DNA from: Prorocentrum cordatum
Taxonomy: Eukaryota; Sar; Dinophyceae; Prorocentrales; Prorocentraceae
DNA: 45,000 nt
Assembly (NCBI GenBank): GCA_963575745.1
Contig: CAUYUJ010016896.1
Location: forward strand, 1-45,000
Reading direction: 5' to 3'
Positions within the stretch are counted from its first letter, which is position 1. Every line of letters begins with the position of its first letter. Below the pieces are notes generated by a model. That model saw only the letters and a program-made list of their open reading frames with translations, made no database searches and was not told the origin of the DNA. The translations under genes were made by a program, and so were the position numbers. Below are positions 9,110-19,314 of the stretch, piece after piece.

Positions 9110-9927
9110 TCGGGGGGAGGGGGGACCGAGGGACCCTGAGACCCATTCCATCTGGGGCGGGAACCCTGGGCGCGGAGCCCGGGAGCACATGTCAATCGCA
9201 TCGCTCCGGTCTCCGTGGAATATTTTCCAGGGGGACAGTTGGAGAAAAATGATGATCCGACAGCGATTTGATGGCAGTCGCGATCAAGCGTGGGCGCAGG
9301 GGGGGGCCTAACTCCTCATAGGTTTTGGGCATGAATCTGGAGGCAAGAGAACAGCGTCAGCGCTCGGACCCCCAAACAATTGATACGTGGTCTTCCTGTG
9401 TAACATGACGTATGACGTGTTTGGTCGGGGACTGCAGCTGCGGATACGTTCCCAAAGCAGGTGGCCAATTCGTGCTGAGCGTGCCCCGCACTCGCACCAC
9501 GTGAACTGCCGGCTGCATTCCGTCGGCGCGCCAGAGGGGAAACATGTTTCTGTACGTGCATGTGTGTGTGTGTGCGCTGCGCGGTCTCGCTTGTCTCCTC
9601 CTGCTCTGCCCCGCCTCTCTCCTTGCTGCCTCGCTTCCTCGGCCACTCCTCGCTGCCCTGCCGTGCCCGCCCTCGCCAGGCCCTCGGCCCGCCGGCGTCA
9701 AGCTCTCGCCGGCCTCCGCGGCAGCCGTCCCCGTTCATCCCCACTCACGGCTGGCCCCCCATGGGGTGTCCCTCGCACCCTGCCCTTCCCCTCGACTTTG
9801 CACCACCCCGCTCGGCGGCTGCGTGCGAGCTCGGCGCGCTCCTCGCTCTCCGCTTGCGCGGCTCGGCCGTGTCGCTGCGCGCACGGCCGCGACGCCAAAA
9901 AACATGTATGTGTGCGTTGTGCGTGTG

Positions 9928-9962
<35 letters not shown>

Positions 9963-10580
9963 GTGCGTGTGTTGTGTGTATGTGCGTATGTGTGCGCGTG
10001 TGTGTGGTCGCCACGGCTGCTTCACCACCTGGCGCCGCTCTGCGGAGCCCTCCCCTCCTCCTGCGCCTCCCTCCTTGGTCGTGCCGGATCTTTAGCGTTC
10101 TGCTTCGACCAGCGCCTGCCATTCGCCGTCTGGCTTGGCTGCGCTGGTGCCGCCTGCATGCCGTCTTCTGGCGGGCTTAAAGATGGTACACCGCTTCGCA
10201 AGGAAGCAGATTCGTTTTGACGGTGACCCCCGGCTCACTGGCGCGTCGGAAGGGAAAGTGTATATGTGCATGTGTGTGTGGCATACCCGCTGCTCTGAGC
10301 GGGTTACCCCCCGACGCCCTTCTCCGCGGCCACTCTCCACCTTTTTTCAGAGCTTGCACAGGCGAGCAATTAGTTATTCCGCAACCCCGTGATTGCTACA
10401 TTACGTTTCGTCCCTCACGTCGCCATCGACCCAAACATGTGTGGAATGTATGCACAAGGCGTGCGGGCAGGAGTAAAAATCAAGCTCGCCAGCTCGAACG
10501 AATTAGCGGACCCTGCCGACTGTCACCCACCCTTCTATAACATGATCCGTGACCGTGCCCTTGAGGCACGAGTTGGAGTG
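9110..10580. repeat. No gene recognised; TG-rich tract at 9905-10008
   Basis: Contains the TG-rich microsatellite at 9905-10008 and a shorter TGTG run at 9558-9578. The sequence around 9520-9575 (GCGCG, then GGGAAA and GTGCATGTGTGTGTG) recurs in related form at 10230-10280, suggesting an old duplication. Frames of 180-280 codons here are Arg/Ser/Pro/Cys-rich and match nothing I know. Confidence 0.5.
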
Positions 10581-10759
10581 GTCTGAGGTCCCAATTGGAT
10601 CCTCTGGAGCCCCAATTCTCGATCCCAGAGATTCTTTAAAAAGGGGCCAAGACCCACATTTACCAAATCTTCTGGGACGCGTCGCGTGGCCCCTGGGGTT
10701 TCCGCTATCTTCTCGCATACCGTGCTCGGGCCTAAGAGGGCCTCGAGACGGGCCAGGTC

Positions 10760-11345
10760 CCGAGAGGCGCCCAAGACGGTCCAAGAGGGCAAAACGGCCG
10801 AAAATGCCCACGAGACGCCCGAAGAGGCATCCAAGAGGCCTCCCGTGAGGACCCCAAGAGGCACTACTGGATTCTCCTGCGGTTTTTGAAGCTTTGGGCG
10901 ATCTCGCCTTTTCGGCTTCCCGGCGCTGGAGAACGGCCCGGGAGGCCCACAATATCGCCCCAAGACGGCCCAAGAGGCCTTCAAGAGGGAACCAGAACGG
11001 CCCAGGAGGGCCCCACGACGGCCGAGAGGAGGCGCCCCAGACGGCCCAAAAGGCCCCTAGAACGGCTCCAAGAGGGGGCTCCGACGGGGGACCCGAATGG
11101 ACATTTCAAGCCCTCGGTCGCGGTGGGCCCCCAGGAGGGCCCCAAGAGGCTCCAAAGAGGCCGCCAAGAGCCCCCCAGAAGCTCCCAAGAGGCCCCTAGG
11201 AGGCCCTAAGAGGCCCCTTTTGATAGGTTCCAACAAGGCCCCCAAGCGGCCCCAAAGCTACATCCAAGAGGCCCCCGAGAGCGCTCCGAAGAGACCCCAA
11301 GAAGCATCCCTGAGGACTCCGACCCACATCCCAGGCACGCTGGCG
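10760..11345. repeat. Array of degenerate CCAAGAGG / CCAAGACGG units
   Basis: A GGCCCCAAGAGGC-like motif recurs every ~10-30 bp across the block with much variation. The same motif family forms 21430-22280 and, reversed, 8155-8290 and 18145-18290. A segment reading GGACATTTCAAGCCCTCGG (~11099) reappears near 22213, so the arrays also share longer units. Confidence 0.7.
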
Positions 11346-11387
11346 TCCGGAACATTTTCGCGCCCCAGAGGTCTTTGGACCTCCTGG

Positions 11388-11622
11388 AAACAAAAAAACA
11401 AAAACACATGTGAATAGCAGGGTTTGGTGGTATCCCTGGCAAAAAAAAACTGTGAATAGCATGGTTTGGCGGCCACGATCCTGCCGAACACTGCTGTTCA
11501 CATATCCTGGCCATGTTTGTGGATCTCTGGAAAACACAAAAAACATGTGAATAGCAGTGTTTGGTTGCTTCCCTGACCGAAAAAACAAAAAAACACATGT
11601 GAATAGTATGGTTTCGTGGCCA
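11388..11622. repeat. Five-copy repeat of ACACATGTGAATAGCA units, one copy inverted
   Basis: An A-run followed by ACATGTGAATAGCA and GGTTTGGTGG occurs at ~11395, ~11440, ~11535 and ~11580. A fifth copy at ~11487-11520 is in the opposite orientation (AACACTGCTGTTCACATATC). Each unit is ~40 bp. Confidence 0.8.
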
Positions 11623-11623
11623 T

Positions 11624-11735
11624 GCTGCTGCTGTTGCTCCTCCTCCTCCTCCTCCTCCTCCTCCCCCTCCTCGTCCTCGTCCTCGTCCTCCTCCTCCTCC
11701 TCCTCCTCCTCCTCCTCCTCCTCCTCTCACTCCTC
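11624..11735. repeat. (CTC)n microsatellite
   Basis: Nearly pure CTC/TCC trinucleotides with CCCC and CGT interruptions. The poly-Ser and poly-Arg frames come from it. Confidence 0.95.
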
Positions 11736-11806
11736 CTCCGTCTGTTCTTCCTCTTCCTGCGCGCAAGTGCGCGCTGGCGAAGCGCGCGATAGCGCCCGCG
11801 CACAGT

Positions 11807-11935
11807 TGAAGATGACGATGCTCAGCTCACTTCACTACGATCGCAAACAATATGCGGATCCGCGCACACTTCGCCTGGGCATTGCCATATCATTCGTCCG
11901 ACATATCGCAACGCGGGTGGCATCTATATGAAGAG
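11807..11935 (+). repeat. Direct repeat copy A flanking the transposase
   Basis: Shares long blocks with 13782-13908: ATATGCGGATCCGCGCACA versus ATATGCGTATCCGCGCACA, then CATATCGCAACGCGG in both. The copies have the same orientation and lie on either side of the ISXO2-like transposase relic, about 215 bp beyond its 3' end here. Confidence 0.75.
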
Positions 11936-12148
11936 GGGCAATGTGAACACACCTCTGGTCTCAAGAACTAACTCGGCCCGAGCGAAATAGACAACAAGCG
12001 CAAACGCGCGCCGTACGCCTGGCCACTCTCACTCCGAACGCCAAGCCTGCCGCCACTAGATCACTCCGCCGCGAGAGACTCCGCCTGGCCACCTGGCCGC
12101 TCCTGCGCGCCGATCTCCAACCGGGCTCGGCTGCGTCAGCGAGAGAGA

Positions 12149-13611
12149 TCACTGAGCGTGGTCCTTGGCCCACGCGTCGCGGAACATCTGGCCAGTAGCG
12201 AGCCAGAGATCGCTGCCGCGGTGCCAGTGCGCCCACTGGAAGGAACGCACCTTGCATAGGCCACAGAGCGAGCAGCAACTGCGCATGTCGCGCTGGGCCG
12301 CCTCCCCAAACCTCAACGCATGCCACCCGCCAACCTTTCCCGCGCCGGGCAACGCCTCCCACCCCCCTGGGGCGGCGTTCAGCTGCACTGAAGATTGAGG
12401 AGACAGCGCCCACGCAAACAAACGCGTTGCACGTCGTTCATCTGGCCTGCCTTGTTGCGTAGAAGGACAGACCCCACCGTCTTCGCAATGCCCTTGCCGA
12501 CCGCCTTGCGCAGGTCGCCACGCGCGCGGTCGATCACCTGGGTGCCGCACTTCACCCACAAGCGCTTCGCCCCGCTGGGCTTGCTCTGGTCAGGGACGTC
12601 GCGCTAGCGGATCTTCGCGAATGCCGGCTTCAGCCACGCCCACTTCCCGCCAACCCGCACCCTTTTCTTCTCGTGCACGACCCAATCGTGCAAGACGCCA
12701 TCGACTTTCATCTTGTAGGACCTCGCCCCGTCCGCGTGGAGGATGACGCGGCGGCGCTTTAGCCACTTGGACGCCATGGGCGCCCAATCCCTCTTCAGAA
12801 CCGGGCCAGGGCCAGGCGCCCCACGCTTGGCCTTCTCTGGCTTCAACCTGAAGAGGACCAAGGACCTGGGGTTCCCCCGCTGCACGATGCCGCCCCACTG
12901 CTCCCAGATGGTGGGCTTCTGCGTGCGGGGACCAGCGTTCGGGTCCTCGCCCTTCGCCGCGTCGACCTCGTCCGCCTCCACGTCCGCCCACTCGAGCGCG
13001 TTGCCGTCCTGGTCATGGCCAAAGGAGATGTTCTTCTCGTGGGAGTTGACGTACTTGGCGCGGGCTGCATACAACTCAGAGTAAATGCCTTCTGTCATCT
13101 AGTGGTTGGTCTTCAACAAGAGGCGGGCGGACGTCTGCGAGCACTGGGCCACGGCGCAGAACAACACGGCGGCCTGGTCCGCCATGCGCCCCCCCGACGA
13201 CCCCGTGCCGCATTTGAAGATAGGGTGGAAGGCGTGCGGCAAGAGGAAGCGTCGGCAGCAGTCGCTCGAGCATTTGTGGGTCCACCCGCCCTTCTTCTTG
13301 CCATGGTCCTTCAAGGGGCCCAGCTTGCCGATCTGGCAGTAGGGGCACTTCGCGCCCTTCCACTCAGGCAAGACCTTGTCCTTCTCCAAGCGGTCGATCA
13401 CCTGCTTGGTCGTCGCGTTCACGAAGTCCTTCAAGCACCGAGCCCATGCTGCCCTGTCGAGGCGCGACCTGACCGAGGAAGACCCGTGGCGCGTGCATGG
13501 GACGTTCTTCGGTTTGCGCAGGAGCGAGCTCTTCTTCACCTTCTTCATGGGCACGGGCCGCATGGCCATGCGAGCCTTTCCGCGCTTGGCGACTGGCCAT
13601 GGCTTACCCAT
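12149..13611 (-). pseudogene. ISXO2-like DDE transposase, broken by two TAG codons and a frameshift
   Basis: The frame from the ATG at 13611 has a zinc-finger-like start (CPYCQIGKLG, then HKCSSDCCRRF). The transposase core follows: RRVILHADGARSYKMK, LHDWVVHEKKRV, GGKWAWLKPAF, then WVKCGTQVIDRARGDLR. The same frame is cut by TAG at 13101-13099 and 12606-12604. Near 12380-12400 it shifts to another frame that carries the usual tail (QWAHWHRGSDLWLATGQMF) to 12149. Known for the family: cut-and-paste transposition by an RNase H-fold nuclease. HADGA supplies one acidic residue of the expected triad. The two stops and the frameshift mean this copy makes no full protein. A spliced-leader-like stretch lies 75 nt upstream. 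Confidence 0.75.
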
Positions 13612-13685
13612 GGGCGACGCGCGCGGGGTGGCGGCCGCCTGGCTGCCGACGGGGGCTGGCGAGCGGGCTCGGTGGCTTTCTCACA

Positions 13686-13707
13686 CTTGAGCCAAGAACG
13701 ACAGGGT
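13686..13707 (-). other. Possible relict dinoflagellate spliced leader
   Basis: On the minus strand the sequence ends TTGGCTCAAG, identical to the last 10 nt of the dinoflagellate spliced leader. The bases just before it match only partly (12 of the last 15). It lies 75 nt upstream of, and in the same orientation as, the transposase ATG. Relict leaders mark genes returned to the genome from mRNA. A 10-nt match could still be chance. Confidence 0.35.
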
Positions 13708-13781
13708 TCGAATCGACCGAGTGGTGGCAGTGGAAGACGGCGGGTTGAAGACTACACGTGCGATCGCCCACAGAACCCGCT

Positions 13782-14035
13782 GAGGATGATGCTGTTTCGC
13801 ACAGTTCACAACCGTCGTAAACCATATGCGTATCCGCGCACATTTCGCATGGGCATTCCTATGTCACTCGCCCAACATATCGCAACGCGGAAGGCATCTA
13901 CATCTGGAAAGCGAACAAGCATATACATCAATGCGTTCATATCAGCTCGCTCCAACCGTCAGAAACAATATGCGTCGCCGCAGACCTTTCGCCTGTGCGT
14001 TCCCGCGTCACTTGCCAGGCCAACTACCGCTGGAT
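13782..14035 (+). repeat. Direct repeat copies B and C upstream of the transposase
   Basis: Copy B (13782-13908) matches copy A at 11807-11935 over about 125 bp. Copy C (13924-14035) is a more diverged tandem neighbour sharing AACCGTC, AACAATATGCG, TTTCGCCTG and the GCGTTCC block. B and C are about 147 bp apart. Confidence 0.7.
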
Positions 14036-16500
14036 CAGTCCGTCTGGTCACCCGGAAGCCAGCTCGCGCCGCCAACGCGCTCCGCCTCGATGTTATCGAG
14101 GAGCGTCTCCATTTCGGCATCCAAGTCGACGCCATCGTCGTCCACCACGAGGGTCTCGCCGTGTGCCTGCGCCACCATGGAGGCGAACATCGCCTGCTGC
14201 TCCTGGATGTCCACGGGGGAGAGCGGCCCGCCGCAGGCCAGACCCGTCTTCCTGGTCTTCCGCGGCGGAGTGACCAGGTCCTCGCGCGCGCCGTGGTGGG
14301 CCTTGGCTAGGCTGCGAAAGATCGCCACCTGCTCCCGATGGTCCTCATCGGAGAGCGCACCGTGGCAGCCGACGATCGGGGGCTGCTTGGCGGGCGCGGG
14401 GTCCGCGGGCGCAGCCGCGCCACTCGGCGCCCCCCCGTCGCCGCTCGATCCAGGGGCAGCACCCGCCTGCCACGGCACCATCATGAGCGTGTTGGCCTAA
14501 GCGTTGATGATCTCCCTCACGTGGGCGTCCCGCGCGGCCGTCAGCTGTCTGGGGGGGCGTCAGCTCGGGCTCCCCCATGCCGCCGCCGAAGCCGAACACG
14601 TCCTCCTCGTCCGCGGAGACGGCCCGCGCGTCGGCACCGCCGCCGCCGCGGTCGGACATCCCGCCATCGTTGGGCGCGGTCTCCACGCCGCCCGCCGCGC
14701 CTGCCTCCCGCGGCGCCGCGGCGCCGGCTGGGGCGCTGCTCGCGGCGGCGGCGCCATCGGCGCCGTCCCCGCCACCGTCGCCCGCGCCCGCTGCGGCGCG
14801 CGACTCGGCCATGAGCTGGAGCACCTCCTTCTTCTCAAAGGCGAGGAGCCTGTCGTACTCCTCCTGGTCGCGGCGCTTCTTGTGCTTGAGGAACCGCATC
14901 AGGATCTTGCCCGCCTCGGCCGTGATGTAGCTGCTCATGGGGGGCAGCTTCTCAACGACCGGGTCCTTGCCAGCGGGCCTGAAGAAGATAGATGCCGCTG
15001 TGTTCAAGGCGACGTTGCACCGCTTGAGCATGGCCCCCACGTTGCTCTCGGACAAGCCCTTGGGGAACGCGGGCCGAATCATGTCGACCAAGATGGCAGT
15101 TGCCCGCTTTGCAGCGACGGGTGACGTCGCCGCGAACGCCCACTGCTCGTCTGTTGGCACGGCGCTCGAGTTGCATTCGTTGTCCCCGCCAAACCTGGGC
15201 ACAGACGAAGCGCGGGGCCGACCGACGCCCTGGATTCGCCAACAAAACCTGACAGTCAAACTTAGGAAACCTGGCAGGCCCGACGTTTCGACTTCGCCAG
15301 CCGCCTCGCTTGGCCGCGCACGAACTTCGCGGCCCCCCAGCGCGCGTAGGTCATGGCCTCAGCCTGCGCGGGGTCAAAGAAAGCCTTGAGGACACGAGGC
15401 CGTTGATCCGCGAGGTCGCCGTCGTCGAAGATGCACGGCACCCAGGGTTCCCCGACCTCCCCGCGGAAGAAGTCCATCTCTGCGGAAACCCGAACAGCAG
15501 CCGTGGCACGACCTGGGCGGCGTTCATTAGCGACGTCTGCATTGTGCCTCGCAGTCGCCATGGCGAGGATATACATGAACGGCGTAGTACCGAAGCCAGC
15601 CTCCCCTATCGTGAGCAGCGCGTTGCCCGCCAGCGTCTGCAAGATCCCGTTTGCCATCGGCTGGTATTCCTTGCGGATGTCAGACTTCAGGAGAGGGTAG
15701 TAGTCCTCCTTGACCGCGAAGTGGTCACGGTCTGAGATGCACTTCAGAAGGCTGTTCACGAACTCCCGCTTCACGTTGGAAAGAGGCGCCCCACCCACAA
15801 CAGCCTCTAACCGTCAGGGCCCACGAATTGGTGCTCCACCCACAACAGCCTCTGACCGTCAAAACTTCCGCGGGGGGCCTCCGCCTGCACGAAGTCCCAC
15901 GCTTTGTCCAGGGCAGCCTTCTTCTCCGCGACCTCGCCCGCGTCGGCGTCCGCGGCTACCTTGGCCTTCGGCACCTGCCAGTAGCGGAACAACAACCCGC
16001 CCATGTCCTCCAATAACACCTGCAACGTCCGAACCGTGTTGAAGGTATCAGGGCGGTAGTCCAAGACGCACGGGTCGCCTGCGACAATCTTGTCGCGGAC
16101 CGCCGCCATCGGCTCGCCACCGCCAAGAAAAGCGAACACCTTCACAATCAGGTAGTGGCCGTCTGTCAAGGACTTCGTCACATGCATGCTCATCACGCCA
16201 GTTGACGCCCGAGAGGTCTTCCTTGCTCATGATGACGTCGATGAAACCCTTGATGGGGCGCCTCGCCGAGAAGTTCCACTGCTTGATGGGGAGGTCCCAG
16301 ACGGTCGAAGTGCCCGCTCTGTCCACGTAGCCATCCACCTCAGGCTTCGCGCGGATTTCGAAGACAGGCATAGACTTCGCCTTGTTCCAGGCCGCCACCA
16401 TAACGTCGTTGGTGTGGCCGTCTTTCTCCATGGGCGCCCCCAGGGACTTCATGCCGCACGCGGGGAGGTTCGCGGCCTCCATCGGAAACGCCCTCGGCAT
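14035..16500 (-). pseudogene. Decayed P-loop NTPase-like (SF3-like) mobile-element gene
   Basis: Pieces in order on the minus strand: 16500-16190 (KGFIDVIMSKEDLSGVNW), 16196-15807 (HYLIVKVFAFLGGGEPM, DMGGLLFRYWQVPKAK), 15798-15262 (ILQTLAGNALLTIGEAGFG, then a Walker B-like PCIFDDGDLADQ and MTYARWGAAKFV), 15259-14560 (RATAILVDMIRPAFPKG, LMRFLKHKKRRDQEEY) and 14484-14035 (an acidic tail, VVDDDGVDLDAEMETLL). Breaks: a 46-bp tandem duplication at 15790-15861, a C-run frameshift at 14551-14557, and TAG at 14499-14497 and 15809-15807. The Walker A-like motif reads GEAGFGTTP, lacking the catalytic lysine. From memory, similar DDGD/ERW-type proteins are multicopy in dinoflagellate genomes; this needs a search. 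Presumed role: helicase or ATPase of a mobile element. Confidence 0.45.
15790..15861. repeat. 46-bp tandem duplication inside the NTPase-like gene
   Basis: CCACCCACAACAGCCTCT followed by RACCGTCA occurs at 15790-15815 and again at 15836-15861. On the coding strand the first copy reads DGQRLLWVE; in the second copy the CAG glutamine codon has become TAG. Confidence 0.85.
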
Positions 16501-16617
16501 GGCGGAGGCGCGGCGGTGCGCGAGAAGTCGGGTAAGCCTGGCGAATAGCGAATAAGCTTGGGCCTAAATGTGCGCGGCTGCTGATGCGGGGCGGGAGACG
16601 CAAGCGCGTCGGGGCGA

Positions 16618-17620
16618 TCACGAGAAACGGCGGTCGAAGTGAGCGTCGCCTGTCTGCGAGAGCATTTGGGAAGGGCTGTCGCCCTGGCTGATCCCATGTT
16701 TTACTGGGAACATGCGGGCGCAATCTCGCTGTGATCTCAAAACGATAGCACAGGGTGCTGCGAGCGTGCGCGGCGCGCACCGCGCCCGCACTACTTGCCC
16801 TCGCCTCAGAGACGGCGGCGCGCCGACGCGCGCTGGCCGAACGACGGGCCCACGCGCATTCGGTTGGAAGGCCGGTCGCCGTCGGCGTCGAAGAGCACAT
16901 CGCGGTGGCGGGGCAACGAAAGCGACGCCATCACCATCCTCTCCATGAGCCCCCAGGTTGTCGACCACGGCACCTCCGCCGCATGGGTCCATCCTGGGAA
17001 ATCGCGGCACGTGAACGTCGCGATGCACGTGCGGTCCTCAGTGCCCACCGCAGGGCGACATCGCACATCGCAGATATGCCAGCCACTATCCGCGGCAGAT
17101 CGACCAGGCCGATCACAACGAGCATCGTCGATCTGCAACTGCCCGCGTCAGACCGATCGGGCAGATCGCAGACGGGGCAAGATCTCGCGATCGCGGCTGG
17201 CGAGGCAAGCGCGCGATCGTCGTGGCCGACGCAAGTGGCCACAACCTCGGCGTACACGCACGGGCGGACGATGACGCAATCGAGAACGAGATCGTTTGAC
17301 TCCCACAAATTGCCGTGGAAGCCGGGAGCAAAGAACGGGTTGCCGCTGTCCCGCACTTCAATGTTCGCGGGCCACACGCACAGGTTGAACCGATCCTGGG
17401 GCACAAGAAAAAGTGCTTCCTCATTGCCGAAATTAGGAGATGGTCGGTGGCGGGGGAGGGGCCCTCCAAAAACTGAATTACCCCCCGCGCTCAAGTCCTC
17501 GCCAGCAGCCAAGCGCTGAGCCTGCGTGCGCCCCACCCTGCGCCACGCCGCGTCGGGCGGCAGAACGCGGCCGACGTGGCCATGCATGCCGCGCGGCACG
17601 AAAGCGCATTCGAAAGCCAT
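16618..17620 (-). other. Unassigned coding-like segment upstream of the NTPase-like gene
   Basis: The frame from the ATG at 17620 reads MAFECAFVPRGMHGHVGRVL, then NFGNEEALFLVPQDRFNLC and NPFFAPGFHGNLWESNDLV, to about 17150. Coding character then seems to pass to another frame (17138-16806: CIATFTCRDFPGWTHAAEVP, GLMERMVMASLSLPRHRDV), which implies an indel or intron. It is on the same strand as the NTPase-like gene and may be part of the same mobile element. Family not recognised. Confidence 0.3.
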
Positions 17621-17639
17621 GGTAGAGGCCTGCCGCGGA

Positions 17640-18130
17640 GAACTTTGATGGGGGTCTGAGCACCCTGCAGAGGCCTGGGCGCTAGCGGCAACGAGAGGTG
17701 GATGGGGGGTTGGGCAAGGGATCCGAAGTAAGGTCGGCGACGACGACACGACGACGGTCACGACTGTGACAGATCGAGATGGTGATTCACGGTGAACACG
17801 CGCGCGTGCCAATGTAGTGTCTGTGGGTTTTCGTTGTCGGCATCGCTGCGCGTGCATGTGCTTTGTATACGTGTCAAGCACGCTGATGGCCGGTTTCCCT
17901 TGAGCAATGCTAGCGTTTATTGACCAATGTGCATGTGATGTCATTGCGTTTGCGATGTCTGCCCCAACGCGGGCATCCTAGAAGCTGGACCCCCTTTTCG
18001 CTTACGAGACACACACGCACACACACGCACACTTGTTTATCCAATGACCTGCGTTAAGATCGAACTGCTGCTTCGCGCTGACATTTCTCGTTGGTTGGAT
18101 GTTGCGTGTTGCCCTGCGGTGTTTCGTTGC
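17640..18130. other. No gene recognised
   Basis: Mixed-composition spacer with a short ACAC tract at 18009-18030. The long minus-strand frame entering from 17944 is just open extension upstream of the MAFEC start. Confidence 0.4.
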
Positions 18131-18144
18131 TTCTAATCGGAGCC

Positions 18145-18290
18145 GCCTAGGACCGTCTTGGAGGCCTCTCGGGTCGTCTTGGAGCGGTCTCCGAAGCTCC
18201 TTGAGCCGTCTTGGCGTGGTCTGGCGGAGGGGGGCGGTGGCCTCGCCGGTCGTCTCGGGGCCCCCTGGAAGGGGCATCCAAAACAGGATG
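18145..18290. repeat. Short array of TCTTGG-type units
   Basis: GTCTTGGAGG, GTCTTGGAGCGG and GTCTTGGCG recur over ~120 bp. Same motif family as 8155-8290 and, reversed, 10760-11345. Confidence 0.6.
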
Positions 18291-18391
18291 CCCCTCTCGC
18301 CTTCACTGGGTCTGGCCCCAGCAGCGGTCTTTTGAGTTGTGCTCGTTTTCTCGCCTTGCAACCGAATTCGGCATTAGCGGCGGCAGCCAGC

Positions 18392-18916
18392 CTACTGGTC
18401 GCCGAAGCGCCCGTCACGGATGCTCCTCCTAGCCTTCTTCGCGAGCTCGAAGTACTTCTCCCGCTGCGCGACCGTGGCCAGAGCGATGAAGCGGCACTTC
18501 TCCGACAAGAGGCTGTTGTACTTAGCCTGACAATTCGGAGAAGAACGCTTGACCTTGGATGGGGGCGCACGTTGAAGGCCGACGGACTTGGCCGCGCCCT
18601 CCCAGGAGCGCGCCTGGGCGAGCGCCGAAGTTCGTCGGCGTTCAACGGTGTAGTTGTTCCAAAGCCAAGCCTGCTTTTCAGAAAGGGCTCGCTCAAGGCG
18701 ATTGCGCTCCTCCGCCCCCTCCTGCGCGGCCGCGGCCGCGCCCTCCGCCTTGCCCCGGGCTCTGGCCTTCTGCGCCTGCCGCCTATTTCGGCGAGGCGCC
18801 GAAAGGAAGGCGAGCGGGGCAAGAGCTGGCCCGCTGGGAAAACCGCTTCCGAGGGGTCGCGTGGAGGACCTCCAAGAAGCCCAAAGACGACCCTCGCAGG
18901 CAGCGCTGTTTTTCAA
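18392..18916 (-). CDS. Hypothetical basic coiled-coil-like protein segment
   Basis: Minus-strand frame rich in Ala, Arg, Lys, Glu and Ser: RRNRRQAQKARARGKAEG, then ERNRLERALSEKQAWLW, LLSEKCRFIALATVAQREKY and FELAKKARRSIRDGRFGDQ before the stop. Composition suggests helical, coiled-coil-like sequence. It could join the pieces at 18936-19118 and 19315-19650 as exons of one gene. Family unknown. Confidence 0.35.
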   Translation of the reverse strand: MKNSAACEGRLWASWRSSTRPLGSGFPSGPALAPLAFLSAPRRNRRQAQKARARGKAEGAAAAAQEGAEERNRLERALSEKQAWLWNNYTVERRRTSALAQARSWEGAAKSVGLQRAPPSKVKRSSPNCQAKYNSLLSEKCRFIALATVAQREKYFELAKKARRSIRDGRFGDQ

Positions 18917-18935
18917 AAGCTCGCTTCCTGGTTGT

Positions 18936-19118
18936 CTAGAAGGCCAGCCCTTGCTCGCTTCCTTCAGGCGCGCCGCCGTGCCTCAAGCGCGCCGCTTCCT
19001 CGACCAGGTGCTCCAGCTTGTCGTTCTTGCTCTTGGCCTTCTGGAAAGCGTTCTGGTTGTTCTCGGCTGCGCGCTGGTTGTTCTCGGCTGCGCGCTGGGT
19101 GGGGGTTATGTTGCGCAT
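18936..19118 (-). CDS. Hypothetical helical segment with an internal QRAAENN repeat
   Basis: Short frame MRNITPTQRAAENNQ, with RAAENNQ present twice (an 18-nt tandem duplication at ~19058-19095), then NAFQKAKSKNDKLEHLVEEA. Heptad-like spacing hints at a coiled coil. It lies between two other basic segments on the same strand. Confidence 0.3.
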   Translation of the reverse strand: MRNITPTQRAAENNQRAAENNQNAFQKAKSKNDKLEHLVEEAARLRHGGAPEGSEQGLAF

Positions 19119-19314
19119 TGTATTGTTGTTGGTGGTGTTGTTGTTGTTGTTGTTTGGTGGTGCGTGTGCGTGTTCAATGTAGTGGTTGCGCTATTGCGCG
19201 TTGCTAATGGCTTACGGTTGTCGTCCGTTGGTGACGTGGTGTATTGGGCGGTGCAACGTCGTTGTTCGCCTGTTACGTTGCTGTGGCTATGCGCCTAAGG
19301 GCCAAGGAAGCGTT

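Noticed and set aside
12149-13611. UAG reassigned as a sense codon
   Set aside because: The transposase also needs a frameshift to reach its tail, and TGA stops interrupt other relics. Ordinary decay explains the TAGs better.
13696-13730. tRNA T-arm-like GGTTCGAATC next to the spliced-leader-like stretch
   Set aside because: The flanking bases do not pair into a 5-bp T stem, and no anticodon or D arm can be placed upstream.
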